Below, piece after piece: positions 43,570-52,029 of a DNA stretch of 64,000 nt. A program made the translations under genes and the position numbers. This stretch comes from 66-474 sp040388785. GTDB taxonomy: Bacteria > Pseudomonadota > Gammaproteobacteria > Xanthomonadales > Rhodanobacteraceae. Every line of letters begins with the position of its first letter. Position 1 is the stretch's first letter. The DNA lies in NCBI GenBank assembly GCA_040388785.1, contig JAZKBD010000011.1, positions 62,001 through 126,000 of the forward strand. The letters run 5' to 3'. The notes under the pieces were generated by a model. The model was given only the letters and a program-made list of their open reading frames with translations. It was not told the origin of the DNA and made no database searches.

Positions 43570-44223
43570 ATGCGTCAAACACGTCTCTCTCACGTTCCTG
43601 TGTCTGGGTCCCGGCCAATCCATGGCCGGGATGACCATCCCCTGCGCGGCGCCGCGTTCGTGCTGGCCGCGCATCGCCTCGACCAGTTGCCTGCCGACGC
43701 CGGCGCGGAAGTCGCGTTCGCGGGACGTTCCAACGCGGGCAAGTCCAGCGCCATCAACGCACTGGTCGGACAAACCGCGCTGGCGCGCACCAGCAAGACG
43801 CCGGGACGCACGCAGCAACTGGTGGTGTTCGCATTGCCGGACGGACGCCGGCTGGTGGACTTGCCGGGCTACGGCTACGCCAAGGTGCCGCCGAGCCTGC
43901 GCCAGCACTGGAAGCAGGAGATCGATGCTTACCTGCGCCAGCGCGAGTCGCTGCGCGGACTGGTGCTGATCGCCGACATCCGCCACGCGCCGGCCGCATT
44001 CGACCGGCAGATGCTGGCGTACTGCGCTTCCATCGAATTGCCGTGCGTGCTGCTGCTCAGCAAGGCGGACAAGTTGTCGCGCACGCAGGTCCGCACGCGC
44101 CAACGCGAAGTCGAAGCCGAAATTGCCACGGAAGGCGCTCGCGTGCAGACGATTCCGTTCTCGGCCCCGGCCGGTACGGGCGTGCAGGAAGCGCGCGCGG
44201 CGGTGGCGGGGTTGTTGGGATAA
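43570..44223 (+). CDS. engB: ribosome-biogenesis GTPase EngB (YihA/YsxC)
   Basis: An essential GTPase for 50S subunit assembly. GTPase motifs: G1 GRSNAGKSS, G2 region TPGRTQ, G3 DLPGYGYA, G4 LLSKADK, with family features GLVLIADIRH and IPFSAPAGTG. The product is about 217 residues from ATG 43570. The start is uncertain: GTG 43522 and GTG 43600 are in frame, and the N-terminal codons run through a palindromic repeat (43606-43635) encoding SRPIHGRDDH. Conserved family sequence only begins at PLRGAAFVLAAH. It is divergent from cytochrome c4. Confidence 0.92.
   Translation: MRQTRLSHVPVSGSRPIHGRDDHPLRGAAFVLAAHRLDQLPADAGAEVAFAGRSNAGKSSAINALVGQTALARTSKTPGRTQQLVVFALPDGRRLVDLPGYGYAKVPPSLRQHWKQEIDAYLRQRESLRGLVLIADIRHAPAAFDRQMLAYCASIELPCVLLLSKADKLSRTQVRTRQREVEAEIATEGARVQTIPFSAPAGTGVQEARAAVAGLLG
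43606..43635. repeat. palindromic repeat inside the engB N-terminal region
   Basis: TCCCGGCC (43609-43616) pairs with GGCCGGGA (43624-43631) around AATCCAT, ending ATGACC. It belongs to the same GTCATCCCGG...CCGGGATGAC type as the arms at 10233-10315 and 58463-58555. It lies in frame in engB, before the conserved part. Confidence 0.65.
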
Positions 44224-44302
44224 CGCGCGTTCTGCTTTTCGCACTTGCGGATCGGCGTTCCTCGCCCCATCTTGGCATCCCAGTCCCAAGCGAGAAGTGC
44301 GC

Positions 44303-45667
44303 ATGTCCGGTCCCAGCCACGTTGCCGAACAACCGATCGAACGGCGCGCGCAACTCGTCGACTATCTCGCCGCGGGCGGGCGCCCGGCCGCGGACTGGAA
44401 GATCGGCACCGAACACGAGAAGTTCGTGTTCCGCACCGACGACCTGCGTCCGCCGCCTTACGAAGGCGAACGCGGCATCGGCGCGCTGCTGCGCGGCATC
44501 GCCGGTTGCGGCTGGGAGCCGGTGGAAGAAGACGGCAATGTCATCGCGCTGGTGCGCGGCAATGCCTCGGTGACGCTGGAGCCCGCGGGCCAACTGGAAC
44601 TCTCGGGCGCGCCGCTGGAAACCATCCACCAGACCTGCTGCGAGGTGCAGGAACACCTCGAATGCGTGCGCCGCGCGTCGGAACCGCTGCAGCTAGGCAT
44701 CCTCGGCATGGGCTTCCAGCCGAAGTTGCAACGCAACGAGATGCCGTGGATGCCGAAAGGCCGCTACGCGATCATGCGGCGCTACATGCCGAAAGTGGGT
44801 TCGCTGGGCCTCGACATGATGACCCGCACCTGCACGGTGCAGGTCAACCTCGACTTCGCCGACGAAGCCGACATGGTGAAGAAGTTCCGCGTGTCGCTGG
44901 CGCTGCAGCCGATCGCGACCGCGCTGTTCGCCGATTCGCCGTTCACGGATGGACGTCCAAACGGCTACCAGAGCTACCGCTCGCACATCTGGACCGACAC
45001 CGACCGCGATCGCACCGGCATGCTGGATTTCGTGTTCGCCGACGGCTTCGGTTTCGAGCGCTACACCGATTACCTGCTCGATGTGCCGATGTACTTCGTG
45101 CATCGGGGCGATCGTTACATCGATTGCGCGGGCCAATCCTTCCGTGATTTCCTGGCGGGCAAACTGCCGGCGCTGCCGGGCGAAAAGCCCACGCTGCGCG
45201 ACTGGTCCGACCACATGACCACCGCATTCCCGGAAGTGCGGCTGAAGCAATACCTCGAAATGCGCGGCGCCGACGGCGGCCCGTGGAACCGGCTGTGCGC
45301 GTTGCCCGCGTTCTGGGTCGGTCTGTTGTACGACACGGAATCGCTGGATTCCGCGTGGGACCTCGTGAAGGATTTCACGATGGCCGAGCGCCACGCGCTG
45401 CGCGACGGCGTGCCGAAACACGCGTTGAAGCTGCCGTTCCGCGGCGAAACCGTGCGCGAGCTTTCCTTGCGCGCGCTGGAAATCGCCGGCAACGGCTTGA
45501 GGCGGCGCGCGCGGCTCAACCGGAACGGCGTCGATGAAACCATGTTCCTGCAACCGCTGATCGAATTCGCCGAAGCCAACCAGACGCCGGCCGAGCGCAA
45601 GCTGGAGCTGTTCCGCACGGAATGGAACGGCAGCGTCGACCCGGTGTTCCGCGAGTTCGCGTATTGA
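44303..45667 (+). CDS. gshA: glutamate-cysteine ligase, plant/alphaproteobacterial type
   Basis: The first step of glutathione synthesis: glutamate + cysteine + ATP to gamma-glutamylcysteine. The 454-residue product belongs to the plant-like GCS2-related class used by Xanthomonadales, not the E. coli GshA class. Visible landmarks are DWKIGTEHEKFVF (N-terminal metal/ATP region), VTLEPAGQLELSGAP, GMGFQPK, MPKGRYAIMRRYMP and TCTVQVNLDFADE. The start is ATG 44303. A GNAT gene begins two bases after the stop, so the two are co-transcribed. Confidence 0.94.
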   Translation: MSGPSHVAEQPIERRAQLVDYLAAGGRPAADWKIGTEHEKFVFRTDDLRPPPYEGERGIGALLRGIAGCGWEPVEEDGNVIALVRGNASVTLEPAGQLELSGAPLETIHQTCCEVQEHLECVRRASEPLQLGILGMGFQPKLQRNEMPWMPKGRYAIMRRYMPKVGSLGLDMMTRTCTVQVNLDFADEADMVKKFRVSLALQPIATALFADSPFTDGRPNGYQSYRSHIWTDTDRDRTGMLDFVFADGFGFERYTDYLLDVPMYFVHRGDRYIDCAGQSFRDFLAGKLPALPGEKPTLRDWSDHMTTAFPEVRLKQYLEMRGADGGPWNRLCALPAFWVGLLYDTESLDSAWDLVKDFTMAERHALRDGVPKHALKLPFRGETVRELSLRALEIAGNGLRRRARLNRNGVDETMFLQPLIEFAEANQTPAERKLELFRTEWNGSVDPVFREFAY

Positions 45668-45669
45668 CG

Positions 45670-46365
45670 ATGCCTGCGTCGGCGCACCTGCTGGATCGGC
45701 CGGTCTGGGAAAGCCTCGCCAGCCGGCAAGCGTCGTTGTCGGTCGGCGGTGAATTGGCCAAGCGCTACCAGCGCGACGTGAACCTGTTCGCGTCGGCGCG
45801 CGATGAAAGTCCTGCCGCGCTGGATGCACTTGCGGCGTTGCTGGAACCCGGCGAGCGCGTGTACGTGTTGCAGGTGCCGGAGATCGCCGTGCCGCCGACC
45901 GTGCGCGCGGCAAAGGCCGCGCCCGGCGTGCAGATGGTGGCGACGCGCTCCATCGATTCCGCGCCCGCCGATGACATCGTCACGCTCTGCGACGCCGACG
46001 CGCCCGAAATGCTGGCGTTGGCGCAACTCACGCAGCCCGGTCCGTTCCTCGCGCGCACGCACGTGATGGGCACGTTCCGTGGCATCCGCATCGATGGCGG
46101 GCTGGCGGCGATGGCGGGCGAACGCATGCGCATGCCCGGCCACACCGAACTCAGCGGCGTGTGCACGCATCCGGATTTCCGCGGGCGTGGACTCGCGCGG
46201 CGCCTGTCGGCCATCGTTGCGCACGCAATCCAGGCGCGCGGCGAAACGCCGATCCTGCACGCCTGGAAAGATAACCACGCCGCGATCGCGCTATACGAAC
46301 AACTCGGGTTCCGCCTGCGCGCGGAAGTGAATGTCGCGGTGCTGGAACGTGCGCCCGCGCGCTGA
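45670..46365 (+). CDS. GNAT-family N-acetyltransferase
   Basis: A 231-residue acetyl-CoA-dependent transferase. The C-terminal GNAT domain (about 110-225, FR47-like) shows LSGVCTHPDFRGRGLARRLSAIV, the acetyl-CoA pyrophosphate loop, then HAWKDNHAAIALYEQLGFR, the usual last motif. The N-terminal 100 residues are a helper domain seen in predicted acetyltransferases of this type. Substrate unknown. The start is ATG 45670, two bases after gshA. Confidence 0.87.
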   Translation: MPASAHLLDRPVWESLASRQASLSVGGELAKRYQRDVNLFASARDESPAALDALAALLEPGERVYVLQVPEIAVPPTVRAAKAAPGVQMVATRSIDSAPADDIVTLCDADAPEMLALAQLTQPGPFLARTHVMGTFRGIRIDGGLAAMAGERMRMPGHTELSGVCTHPDFRGRGLARRLSAIVAHAIQARGETPILHAWKDNHAAIALYEQLGFRLRAEVNVAVLERAPAR

Positions 46366-46399
46366 ATCGGCGTGCGGGCCCCTGTGCAAAAATGGCGCG

Positions 46400-47368
46400 A
46401 TGGCAAGTTACGAAATATTGAGCGATGGCATAGTGTGCATCGACACCGCCCAGCATCGTCCACGCATGGCGGCGTGTTATCTGGTTGGCAGCGACGGACA
46501 TTACGCGTTCGTCGAATGCGGCACCAGCCTATCGGTGCCGCTATTGCTCGAAACCTTGTCGGAACTGGGCGTGCCGCGCGAAGCGGTGGATTACGTGATG
46601 CCGACGCACGTGCATCTCGACCACGCGGGCGGCGCGGGTGCACTGATGCGCGAACTGCCGAACGCGAAGCTGGTGATCCATCCGCGCGGTGCGCGCCACA
46701 TGATCGATCCATCGGTACTGATCGCCGGCGCCACCGCCGTGTACGGCGAAGACGCGACGCGCGCGGCCTATGGCGAGATCCTGCCGGTGCCGGCAGCGCG
46801 CGTGATCGTCGCGGATGTCGGGCTAGATCGTGATTTCGAATTGCAGTTGGGCGACCGGTCATTGCGCTTCATCGACGCGCCGGGCCACGCCAAACATCAC
46901 TATGCGATCTGGGATGCAGCGAGCCGCGGCTGGTTCAGCGGTGACGTGTTCGGCCTGTCGTATCGCGAGTTCGATCACGCCGGCCGAAACTACTTGATTC
47001 CAACCACCAGCCCGGTGCAGTTCGATCCCGGCGCGTGGCAGACGACGCTGGATCGCATTCTTGCGGCGCAACCCGAACACATCTACCTGACCCACTACGG
47101 CCGCGTCGATGCGGTGGCCGCATTGGCAAACGACTTGCGTGCGGGTCTTGCGGCCTACCAGTGCATCGCGCGCGCGAACCCGGATGCGCCGGACCGTCAT
47201 GCGCGGCTCTACGAGCAACTGATGGATTTCCACCTCGGCCAGTTGCGTGAGCGCGGCAATCCGCTGCCCGAAACGCGTGCGCGCGAATTGCTCGACATCG
47301 ATGTCGAGATCAACGCGCAAGGCCTGGAAGTGTGGCTGGATCGGGAAGGCGGCGCGGTGCGTCACTGA
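46400..47368 (+). CDS. MBL-fold metallo-hydrolase
   Basis: A 322-residue metallo-beta-lactamase-fold protein. The metal motif THVHLDHAGG (HxHxDH) is intact, followed by further ligands in DAPGHAKHH, FSGDVFGLSY and the late histidine in YLTHYGRVD. It resembles uncharacterised hydrolases near glyoxalase II rather than true beta-lactamases, and has no signal peptide. The start is ATG 46400, giving MASYEILSDGIVCIDT. It lies 34 bases after the GNAT gene and converges with ctlX. A link to glutathione (gshA upstream) is possible but not shown. Confidence 0.85.
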   Translation: MASYEILSDGIVCIDTAQHRPRMAACYLVGSDGHYAFVECGTSLSVPLLLETLSELGVPREAVDYVMPTHVHLDHAGGAGALMRELPNAKLVIHPRGARHMIDPSVLIAGATAVYGEDATRAAYGEILPVPAARVIVADVGLDRDFELQLGDRSLRFIDAPGHAKHHYAIWDAASRGWFSGDVFGLSYREFDHAGRNYLIPTTSPVQFDPGAWQTTLDRILAAQPEHIYLTHYGRVDAVAALANDLRAGLAAYQCIARANPDAPDRHARLYEQLMDFHLGQLRERGNPLPETRARELLDIDVEINAQGLEVWLDREGGAVRH

Positions 47369-47393
47369 TCGACCGGCCCGCGCGACCGTTGCA

Positions 47394-48311
47394 TCAGAAG
47401 ATTTCGCCCACGCAGCAGCGCAGGCTGCCGCCGGCCTTCTCGATTTCGTCCAGCTCCACCGCGCCGACGGCGAAGCCCCATTCCGCCAGCGTGGCGCGTT
47501 GCGCGTCTTCGAGTGATGCGGCGGCGCGCGCGCTCATCCACACGCGATCCGGCGACAACGTGATCGCATTGGCGGCGTAGGCATGCTTCTGCCTTGGCGA
47601 TAGCCACAGTGCGCGACCGCCGAACGCATCGGCGATCGCGCGCGGCACCGCCGGATCGGCAAATCCATCGGGCGCCAGGATTACTGCGCGTCCGGCGAGC
47701 GACGCCATCACCACGTTGGTGTGGTACTCGCCTTGCGCGAGTTCGAAGCAGAACATCAATCGCAATCCGAACGCATCGTGCATCGCGCGTGCGCCGTCGA
47801 TGTCGCAGCGCTCCGACAAGCCGCAGTAGCCGATCTCGCGCGCGTGATCGATCACCAGCGAACCGGTGAGTTCCGCCACGCCGCGGTCGCCGCGCGACAG
47901 GTCGATCTCGTCGTAATCCAGCACCTCGCGAAAGAACGACCGGATGTCGCCGCGTTCCGCTTCGCGTTGGCGTACGGCGTGCCGCATCCGCGCAACAATG
48001 AACCGCCCGGGTGCGGTCGCAAACACGTTGTTGGGAAACATCGCGTCGGGCGTCGCCGGATCGCCGGGAAACGTCACGACTGGAACGTCCGCGCGCAGCG
48101 CCTGCGCCAGCGCCGCGTGCTGCGTCAACGCGCGGCGTGCATCGAATGCCGCATCCATTTGCATGTAGTGGTTGTCGCGCGCGGATTCCGCGGCGAGTCC
48201 GCTGGCGGCGGGTGCAACGAGGAACGCCGCGCGTGCGGTCGCGCGTGGTGCGCGCAGCGGCGGCAAAGTTGCCAGGGCGTCCAGGAACGCGGACGGCGTG
48301 GTGGTGATCAC
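47394..48311 (-). CDS. ctlX: CtlX-type amidinotransferase/hydrolase family protein
   Basis: A 305-residue guanidino- or ureido-modifying enzyme of the arginine deiminase superfamily, of the group annotated as citrulline utilisation hydrolase CtlX. Family blocks are DAMFPNNVFATAPG (substrate region), the acidic/His segment YHTNVVMASL, and the C-terminal catalytic cysteine in GGSLRCCVGEIF. Expected reaction: citrulline to ornithine with release of carbon dioxide and ammonia; this rests on family only. ATG 48311 overlaps the cutC stop (ATGA). Last gene of the glycosylasparaginase-cutC-ctlX run. Confidence 0.82.
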   Translation of the reverse strand: MITTTPSAFLDALATLPPLRAPRATARAAFLVAPAASGLAAESARDNHYMQMDAAFDARRALTQHAALAQALRADVPVVTFPGDPATPDAMFPNNVFATAPGRFIVARMRHAVRQREAERGDIRSFFREVLDYDEIDLSRGDRGVAELTGSLVIDHAREIGYCGLSERCDIDGARAMHDAFGLRLMFCFELAQGEYHTNVVMASLAGRAVILAPDGFADPAVPRAIADAFGGRALWLSPRQKHAYAANAITLSPDRVWMSARAAASLEDAQRATLAEWGFAVGAVELDEIEKAGGSLRCCVGEIF

Positions 48312-49048
48312 GGGCTACCCGATGCGCATCCGCGCAAGGCTTCGACGCGCGCCCGCACTTCGGCCGCGTCGGTTTGCCAGTCACCGCCGCCCATCCCGGC
48401 GATGCCCGCGTGGCGCATGCGGTCGGCAATGCGCATCTTGGCAGACGCGTGGAATTCGCGTGCGCCGGTCGCTCGAGCGATCGCGGCGATGTTGCGCGCG
48501 TCGACGCCGCCGCCCGGCATGACCGTGATGCGATCGCCCGCTTGCTGGATCAATTTGCGGATCAGCGGCGCGCCGGTGAGCGCGTCGGCCGCCTGCCCCG
48601 ATGTCAGCAGCCGATCGCAGCCGAGCGCAATGATCGCTTCGAGCGCGCGTTCCGGATCCCGCACGAAATCGAAGGCGCGATGGAAGGTGGTGGACAAGCC
48701 ATGCGCGGCATCCATCAGGCCGCGACAGCGCGGCAGGTCCACTTCGCCGTCGGCCGTCAACGCGCCGATGACCACGCCCGCACAGCCGAGCGCCTTGCAT
48801 GCTTCGATGTCGCGCCGCATCACTTCGCATTCCAGATCGTCGAACACGAAATCGCCGGCGCGCGGACGGATCAGCACGTGGACGGGAATGCGCAGGCGTT
48901 CAACAGTGATCGCGATCGCTGCATGCGAGGGCGTCAGTCCACCGAGTTCCAGTGCCGAACACAATTCGACCCGCGCCGCGCCACCCGCTTCGGCCGCGAG
49001 CGCCGAGGCCACAGAGTTGGCCGCGACTTCCAGAACCGGATCGCTCAC
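48308..49048 (-). CDS. cutC: CutC-family protein (PF03932)
   Basis: A 246-residue TIM-barrel protein of the CutC family, same length as in E. coli. Landmarks: RVELCSALELGGLTPS near the N-terminus, HVLIRPRAGDF, TFHRAFDF and LLTSGQA. It was originally described as a copper homeostasis protein, but the direct copper role is disputed and the reaction is unknown. The start is GTG 49048, overlapping the TGA of the glycosylasparaginase gene (GTGA); the frame continues far upstream inside that gene and is not used. Its coupling to a glycosylasparaginase suggests a job in glycan or amino-sugar metabolism, which is inference. Confidence 0.9.
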   Translation of the reverse strand: MSDPVLEVAANSVASALAAEAGGAARVELCSALELGGLTPSHAAIAITVERLRIPVHVLIRPRAGDFVFDDLECEVMRRDIEACKALGCAGVVIGALTADGEVDLPRCRGLMDAAHGLSTTFHRAFDFVRDPERALEAIIALGCDRLLTSGQAADALTGAPLIRKLIQQAGDRITVMPGGGVDARNIAAIARATGAREFHASAKMRIADRMRHAGIAGMGGGDWQTDAAEVRARVEALRGCASGSP

Positions 49049-50073
49049 GTGTTGAACACGCTGGCGGAAGGAATCAGCGCGCTCTGCTCCTTTGCATCGC
49101 ACACCGCATACGAGAAGCCATGCTGGATCGCGTAGCCGCCGACCTCGCCGTCCTTGTTCATCGCCAGGAACGCGACCTGTGTCTTGCGCGCGGTCGAAGG
49201 GTGTTTGTGCAGCACGCGCAGCACCGCTTCCTTGCAGGCTTCGGTGGGGTTGCGGCCCTGCCGCATCAATTCCACCACCAGGAACGAGCCCGCGTTGCGG
49301 ATCACTTCTTCGCCCATGCCGGTGGACGTCGCCGCGCCGACCTCGCCATCGACGTACAGGCCGGCGCCGATGATCGGCGAATCGCCGACGCGGCCGCGCA
49401 TCTTCCACGCCGCGCCGCTGGTGGTGCAGGCGCCGGCCAGCTTGCCGTGCGCGTCCAGCGCGAGGATGCCGATGGTGTCGTGATTGTGCTTGTCGATGGG
49501 CACGCCCGCGCCGTAATCACGCACTTCGCTGTTGATCTCCGGCTTGTAGTGCGACGTCTTCAGCCACTCGTGCCACGCCTTGTCAGCGGCCGGCGTCAGC
49601 AGGTTCTGCTTCTTGAAGCCCTGCGCCAACGCGAATTGCAGCGCGCCGTCGCCGACCAGCAACACGTGCGGCGTCTTTTCCATCACCCGGCGCGCGACCG
49701 AGATCGGGTGTTCGATGTCTTCGAGGCAGGCCACGCCGCCGCAGTTGGCGTCGGCGTCCATGATGCTGGCGTCCAGCGTCACGTGACCGTCGCGATCGGG
49801 ATAGCCGCCGAGCCCGACGCTGTGGTTCCGGATGTCGGCTTCGGGCACGCGCGCGCCGGCCTCCACCGCATCAAGTGAAGCGCCGCCCTTGGAAAGGATC
49901 GCCCACGCCGCATGGTTCGCGGCAATACCGAAATCCCACGTCGACACGACGCGAACCGTGCCCGCCCTGGTAGCGGTCGTCGCGCCGCCGCCGCCCGCTT
50001 CGGCCATCGGCGACAGCGCCGCGGCGGCGGTGCCGAGCGCGGCGGCTTTCAAAAAATGGCGACGATCGTTCAT
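49045..50073 (-). CDS. N4-(beta-N-acetylglucosaminyl)-L-asparaginase (glycosylasparaginase), Tat-exported
   Basis: Hydrolyses the bond between N-acetylglucosamine and asparagine, the last step in taking apart N-linked glycopeptides. The 342-residue precursor starts with a twin-arginine signal (NDRRHFLKAAALGTAAAA). It is an Ntn-hydrolase: autocleavage before Thr200 in NHDTIGILALD creates the active subunit, and the following block ACTTSGAAWKMRGRVGDSP with GAATSTGMGEE closely matches the flavobacterial enzyme. Isoaspartyl peptidase or plain asparaginase are alternatives, less likely given this block. It is first gene of a minus-strand operon and divergent from the fucose operon at 50187. Confidence 0.88.
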   Translation of the reverse strand: MNDRRHFLKAAALGTAAAALSPMAEAGGGGATTATRAGTVRVVSTWDFGIAANHAAWAILSKGGASLDAVEAGARVPEADIRNHSVGLGGYPDRDGHVTLDASIMDADANCGGVACLEDIEHPISVARRVMEKTPHVLLVGDGALQFALAQGFKKQNLLTPAADKAWHEWLKTSHYKPEINSEVRDYGAGVPIDKHNHDTIGILALDAHGKLAGACTTSGAAWKMRGRVGDSPIIGAGLYVDGEVGAATSTGMGEEVIRNAGSFLVVELMRQGRNPTEACKEAVLRVLHKHPSTARKTQVAFLAMNKDGEVGGYAIQHGFSYAVCDAKEQSALIPSASVFNT

Positions 50074-50152
50074 GCGGAATCCTCGTGCGATGGTCGCGCG
50101 AATGATGACACGTCGCATGACCTGCGGCACACGCCGGTTGCGTATATGGAGT

Positions 50153-50158
50153 TATAAT
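50153..50158 (+). promoter_or_regulatory. candidate -10 box of the fucose operon
   Basis: A perfect TATAAT, 28 bases before ATG 50187, in the 113-base divergent gap between the glycosylasparaginase gene and the fucose genes. No -35 box is found 16-18 bases upstream and there is no extended -10, which fits a promoter needing an activator. Judged by eye. Confidence 0.45.
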
Positions 50159-50186
50159 CCACCCATGAAACCAAGCGTCGCGACCC

Positions 50187-51278
50187 ATGATCCAGCCGAG
50201 GATCACCGCGGTGGCCACTGACGCGGCCGCCCGCGCATCCCGCGTCGACCGCAAAGCCGGCGCCGGCCAGCGCCCGGATGCGGGCCGGCGCGTGCGGGTC
50301 TCGGGGCTGGGCTTCGGCACTGCGCCGATCGGCAACCTGTATGCCGAAGTCGGCGAGGACGAAGCGCGGGACGCGCTGGAACGCGCGCTGCGGTTGGGCG
50401 TGCGCTACTTCGACACCGCGCCGTTTTATGGACATGGGCTCGCCGAACAGAGGCTTGGGCGCGCGCTCGCGGAATCGCACGGTGCCGGCAGCATGGTTTC
50501 GACCAAGGTCGGGCGCCGCATCGAATCCGATCCCGCACGCAGCGGAACGATCACCGACGGTTTCGCGGTGCACGGCAGCCGCGCGGTGTTCGACTACAGC
50601 CGCGACGGCGTGCTGCGCTCGTTCGAGAGCAGCCTCGAACGGCTGCGCCGCGATCGCGTGGACATCCTGGTCCTGCACGACGTCGGCCGGCTGACCCACG
50701 GCGACGACCATCCGCGCATGCTGCGCCAGGCGCTGGACGAGGCGCTGCCCGCGATGGCCGCGCTGCGCGCGCAGGGCGCGGTCGACGCGATCGGCATCGG
50801 CGTCAATGAAATCGAAGTCTGCATGGAACTGATGCCGCGCTTCGATCTCGACTGCATCATGCTCGCCGGGCGCTACACGTTATTCGAGCAGGCCTCGGCG
50901 TTGCCGCTGCTGGACGAGGCGCATCGCCGTGGCGTGAAGATCGTCGTTGCGGGCCCGTACAACTCCGGCCTGCTCGGCGACCCGCATGGGCCGGGTGCGA
51001 CCTACAACTATGCGCCGGCCGATCCGCGCACGCTGGAACGCGCGCGCAACATCTACGCGACCTGCGCTGAAGAGGGCGTGGACGTGGGTGCGGCGGCGCT
51101 GCAGTTTCCCTTGGCGCATCCCGCCGTGTGCGCGGTGGTCGCGGGCCTGCGCAACGTGATGGAAGTGGAGAGCGCGATCGCGCGCAGCAGCCAGCGGCTG
51201 CCCACGCGCATCTGGCCGCGCTTGCGCGGAGCCGGAATCATCGACGCCGTCGCGCCGGTACCCGGTGCGGCGGCATGA
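50187..51278 (+). CDS. L-fucose dehydrogenase (aldo/keto reductase family)
   Basis: A 363-residue aldo/keto reductase that should oxidise L-fucose to L-fuconolactone with NAD(P), the first oxidative step of the pathway. The catalytic tetrad is visible in YFDTAPFYGHG (Asp, Tyr), STKVGRR (Lys) and ILVLHDVG (His). The GPYNSGLLG region and C-terminal AGLRNVMEV fit the D-threo-aldose 1-dehydrogenase/L-fucose dehydrogenase group. The N-terminal 35 residues are extra and poorly ordered, so GTG 50211 is a possible later start. First gene of a four-gene operon; its TGA overlaps the ATG of the next gene. Confidence 0.85.
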   Translation: MIQPRITAVATDAAARASRVDRKAGAGQRPDAGRRVRVSGLGFGTAPIGNLYAEVGEDEARDALERALRLGVRYFDTAPFYGHGLAEQRLGRALAESHGAGSMVSTKVGRRIESDPARSGTITDGFAVHGSRAVFDYSRDGVLRSFESSLERLRRDRVDILVLHDVGRLTHGDDHPRMLRQALDEALPAMAALRAQGAVDAIGIGVNEIEVCMELMPRFDLDCIMLAGRYTLFEQASALPLLDEAHRRGVKIVVAGPYNSGLLGDPHGPGATYNYAPADPRTLERARNIYATCAEEGVDVGAAALQFPLAHPAVCAVVAGLRNVMEVESAIARSSQRLPTRIWPRLRGAGIIDAVAPVPGAAA

Positions 51279-52021
51279 GCGCGCGTCTGGAAGGCAAGCA
51301 TTGCCTGCTGACCGCGGCCGGCGCGGGCATCGGCCGCGCGACCGCGCTGGCGTTCGCGCGCGAAGGCGCGCAAGTGCTCGCGACCGACGTCGATGCGGCG
51401 GCGCTGCAGTCGCTGGCGAAGGAAAACGGCGCGATCCGCACCGCGACGCTCGATGTGACCGCACCCGTGCAAATCGCTGCGCTGGTCGATGCGAATCCCG
51501 TGATCGACGTGCTGTTCAACTGCGCCGGCTGGGTGCACGCCGGCACCCTCCTCGACACCGACGACGATGCGTGGCGGCGCTCGTTCGCGATCAACGTCGA
51601 TTCGATGTTCCACCTTTGCAAGGCGGTGCTGCCCGGCATGCTGGCGCGCGGGAAAGGCAGCATCGTCAACATGGCGTCGGCTGCGTCCAGCGTGAAAGGC
51701 GTGCCCAACCGTTTCGCCTACGGCGCGACCAAGGCTGCCGTGATCGGGCTCACCAAGGCCATCGCCGCCGACTACGTCGCGCGCGGCGTGCGCTGCAACG
51801 CGATCTGTCCCGGCACCGTGAAGTCGCCGTCGCTCGAAGGACGCGTGGCCGCGCTGGGCGGCGACCGCGACGCGGTCTGGAAGAGCTTCATCGATCGCCA
51901 ACCGATGGGCCGTCTGGGGACGCCGGAAGAAATCGCCGCGCTGGCGGTGTACCTCGCGTCCGATGAATCGTCGTTCACGACCGGCGCGATCCACGTGATC
52001 GACGGCGGCTGGACCGGCTAG
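51275..52021 (+). CDS. 2-keto-3-deoxy-L-fuconate dehydrogenase (SDR)
   Basis: A 248-residue classical short-chain dehydrogenase. The NAD site TAAGAGIGRATALAFA, the NCAG block and the catalytic Ser-Tyr-Lys in NMASAASSVKG and FAYGATKAAV are complete, and the C-terminus ends IDGGWTG. By position between fucose dehydrogenase and a FAH-family hydrolase it should oxidise 2-keto-3-deoxy-L-fuconate to the 2,4-diketo acid, as in X. campestris. ATG 51275 overlaps the preceding stop (ATGA). Confidence 0.87.
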   Translation: MSARLEGKHCLLTAAGAGIGRATALAFAREGAQVLATDVDAAALQSLAKENGAIRTATLDVTAPVQIAALVDANPVIDVLFNCAGWVHAGTLLDTDDDAWRRSFAINVDSMFHLCKAVLPGMLARGKGSIVNMASAASSVKGVPNRFAYGATKAAVIGLTKAIAADYVARGVRCNAICPGTVKSPSLEGRVAALGGDRDAVWKSFIDRQPMGRLGTPEEIAALAVYLASDESSFTTGAIHVIDGGWTG

Positions 52022-52029
52022 GGGGTGCA

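Noticed and set aside
48308..49408. CutC extended upstream to 49408
   Set aside because: The added codons overlap the glycosylasparaginase gene and are Arg-rich noise. GTG 49048 gives the normal CutC length and a GTGA overlap.
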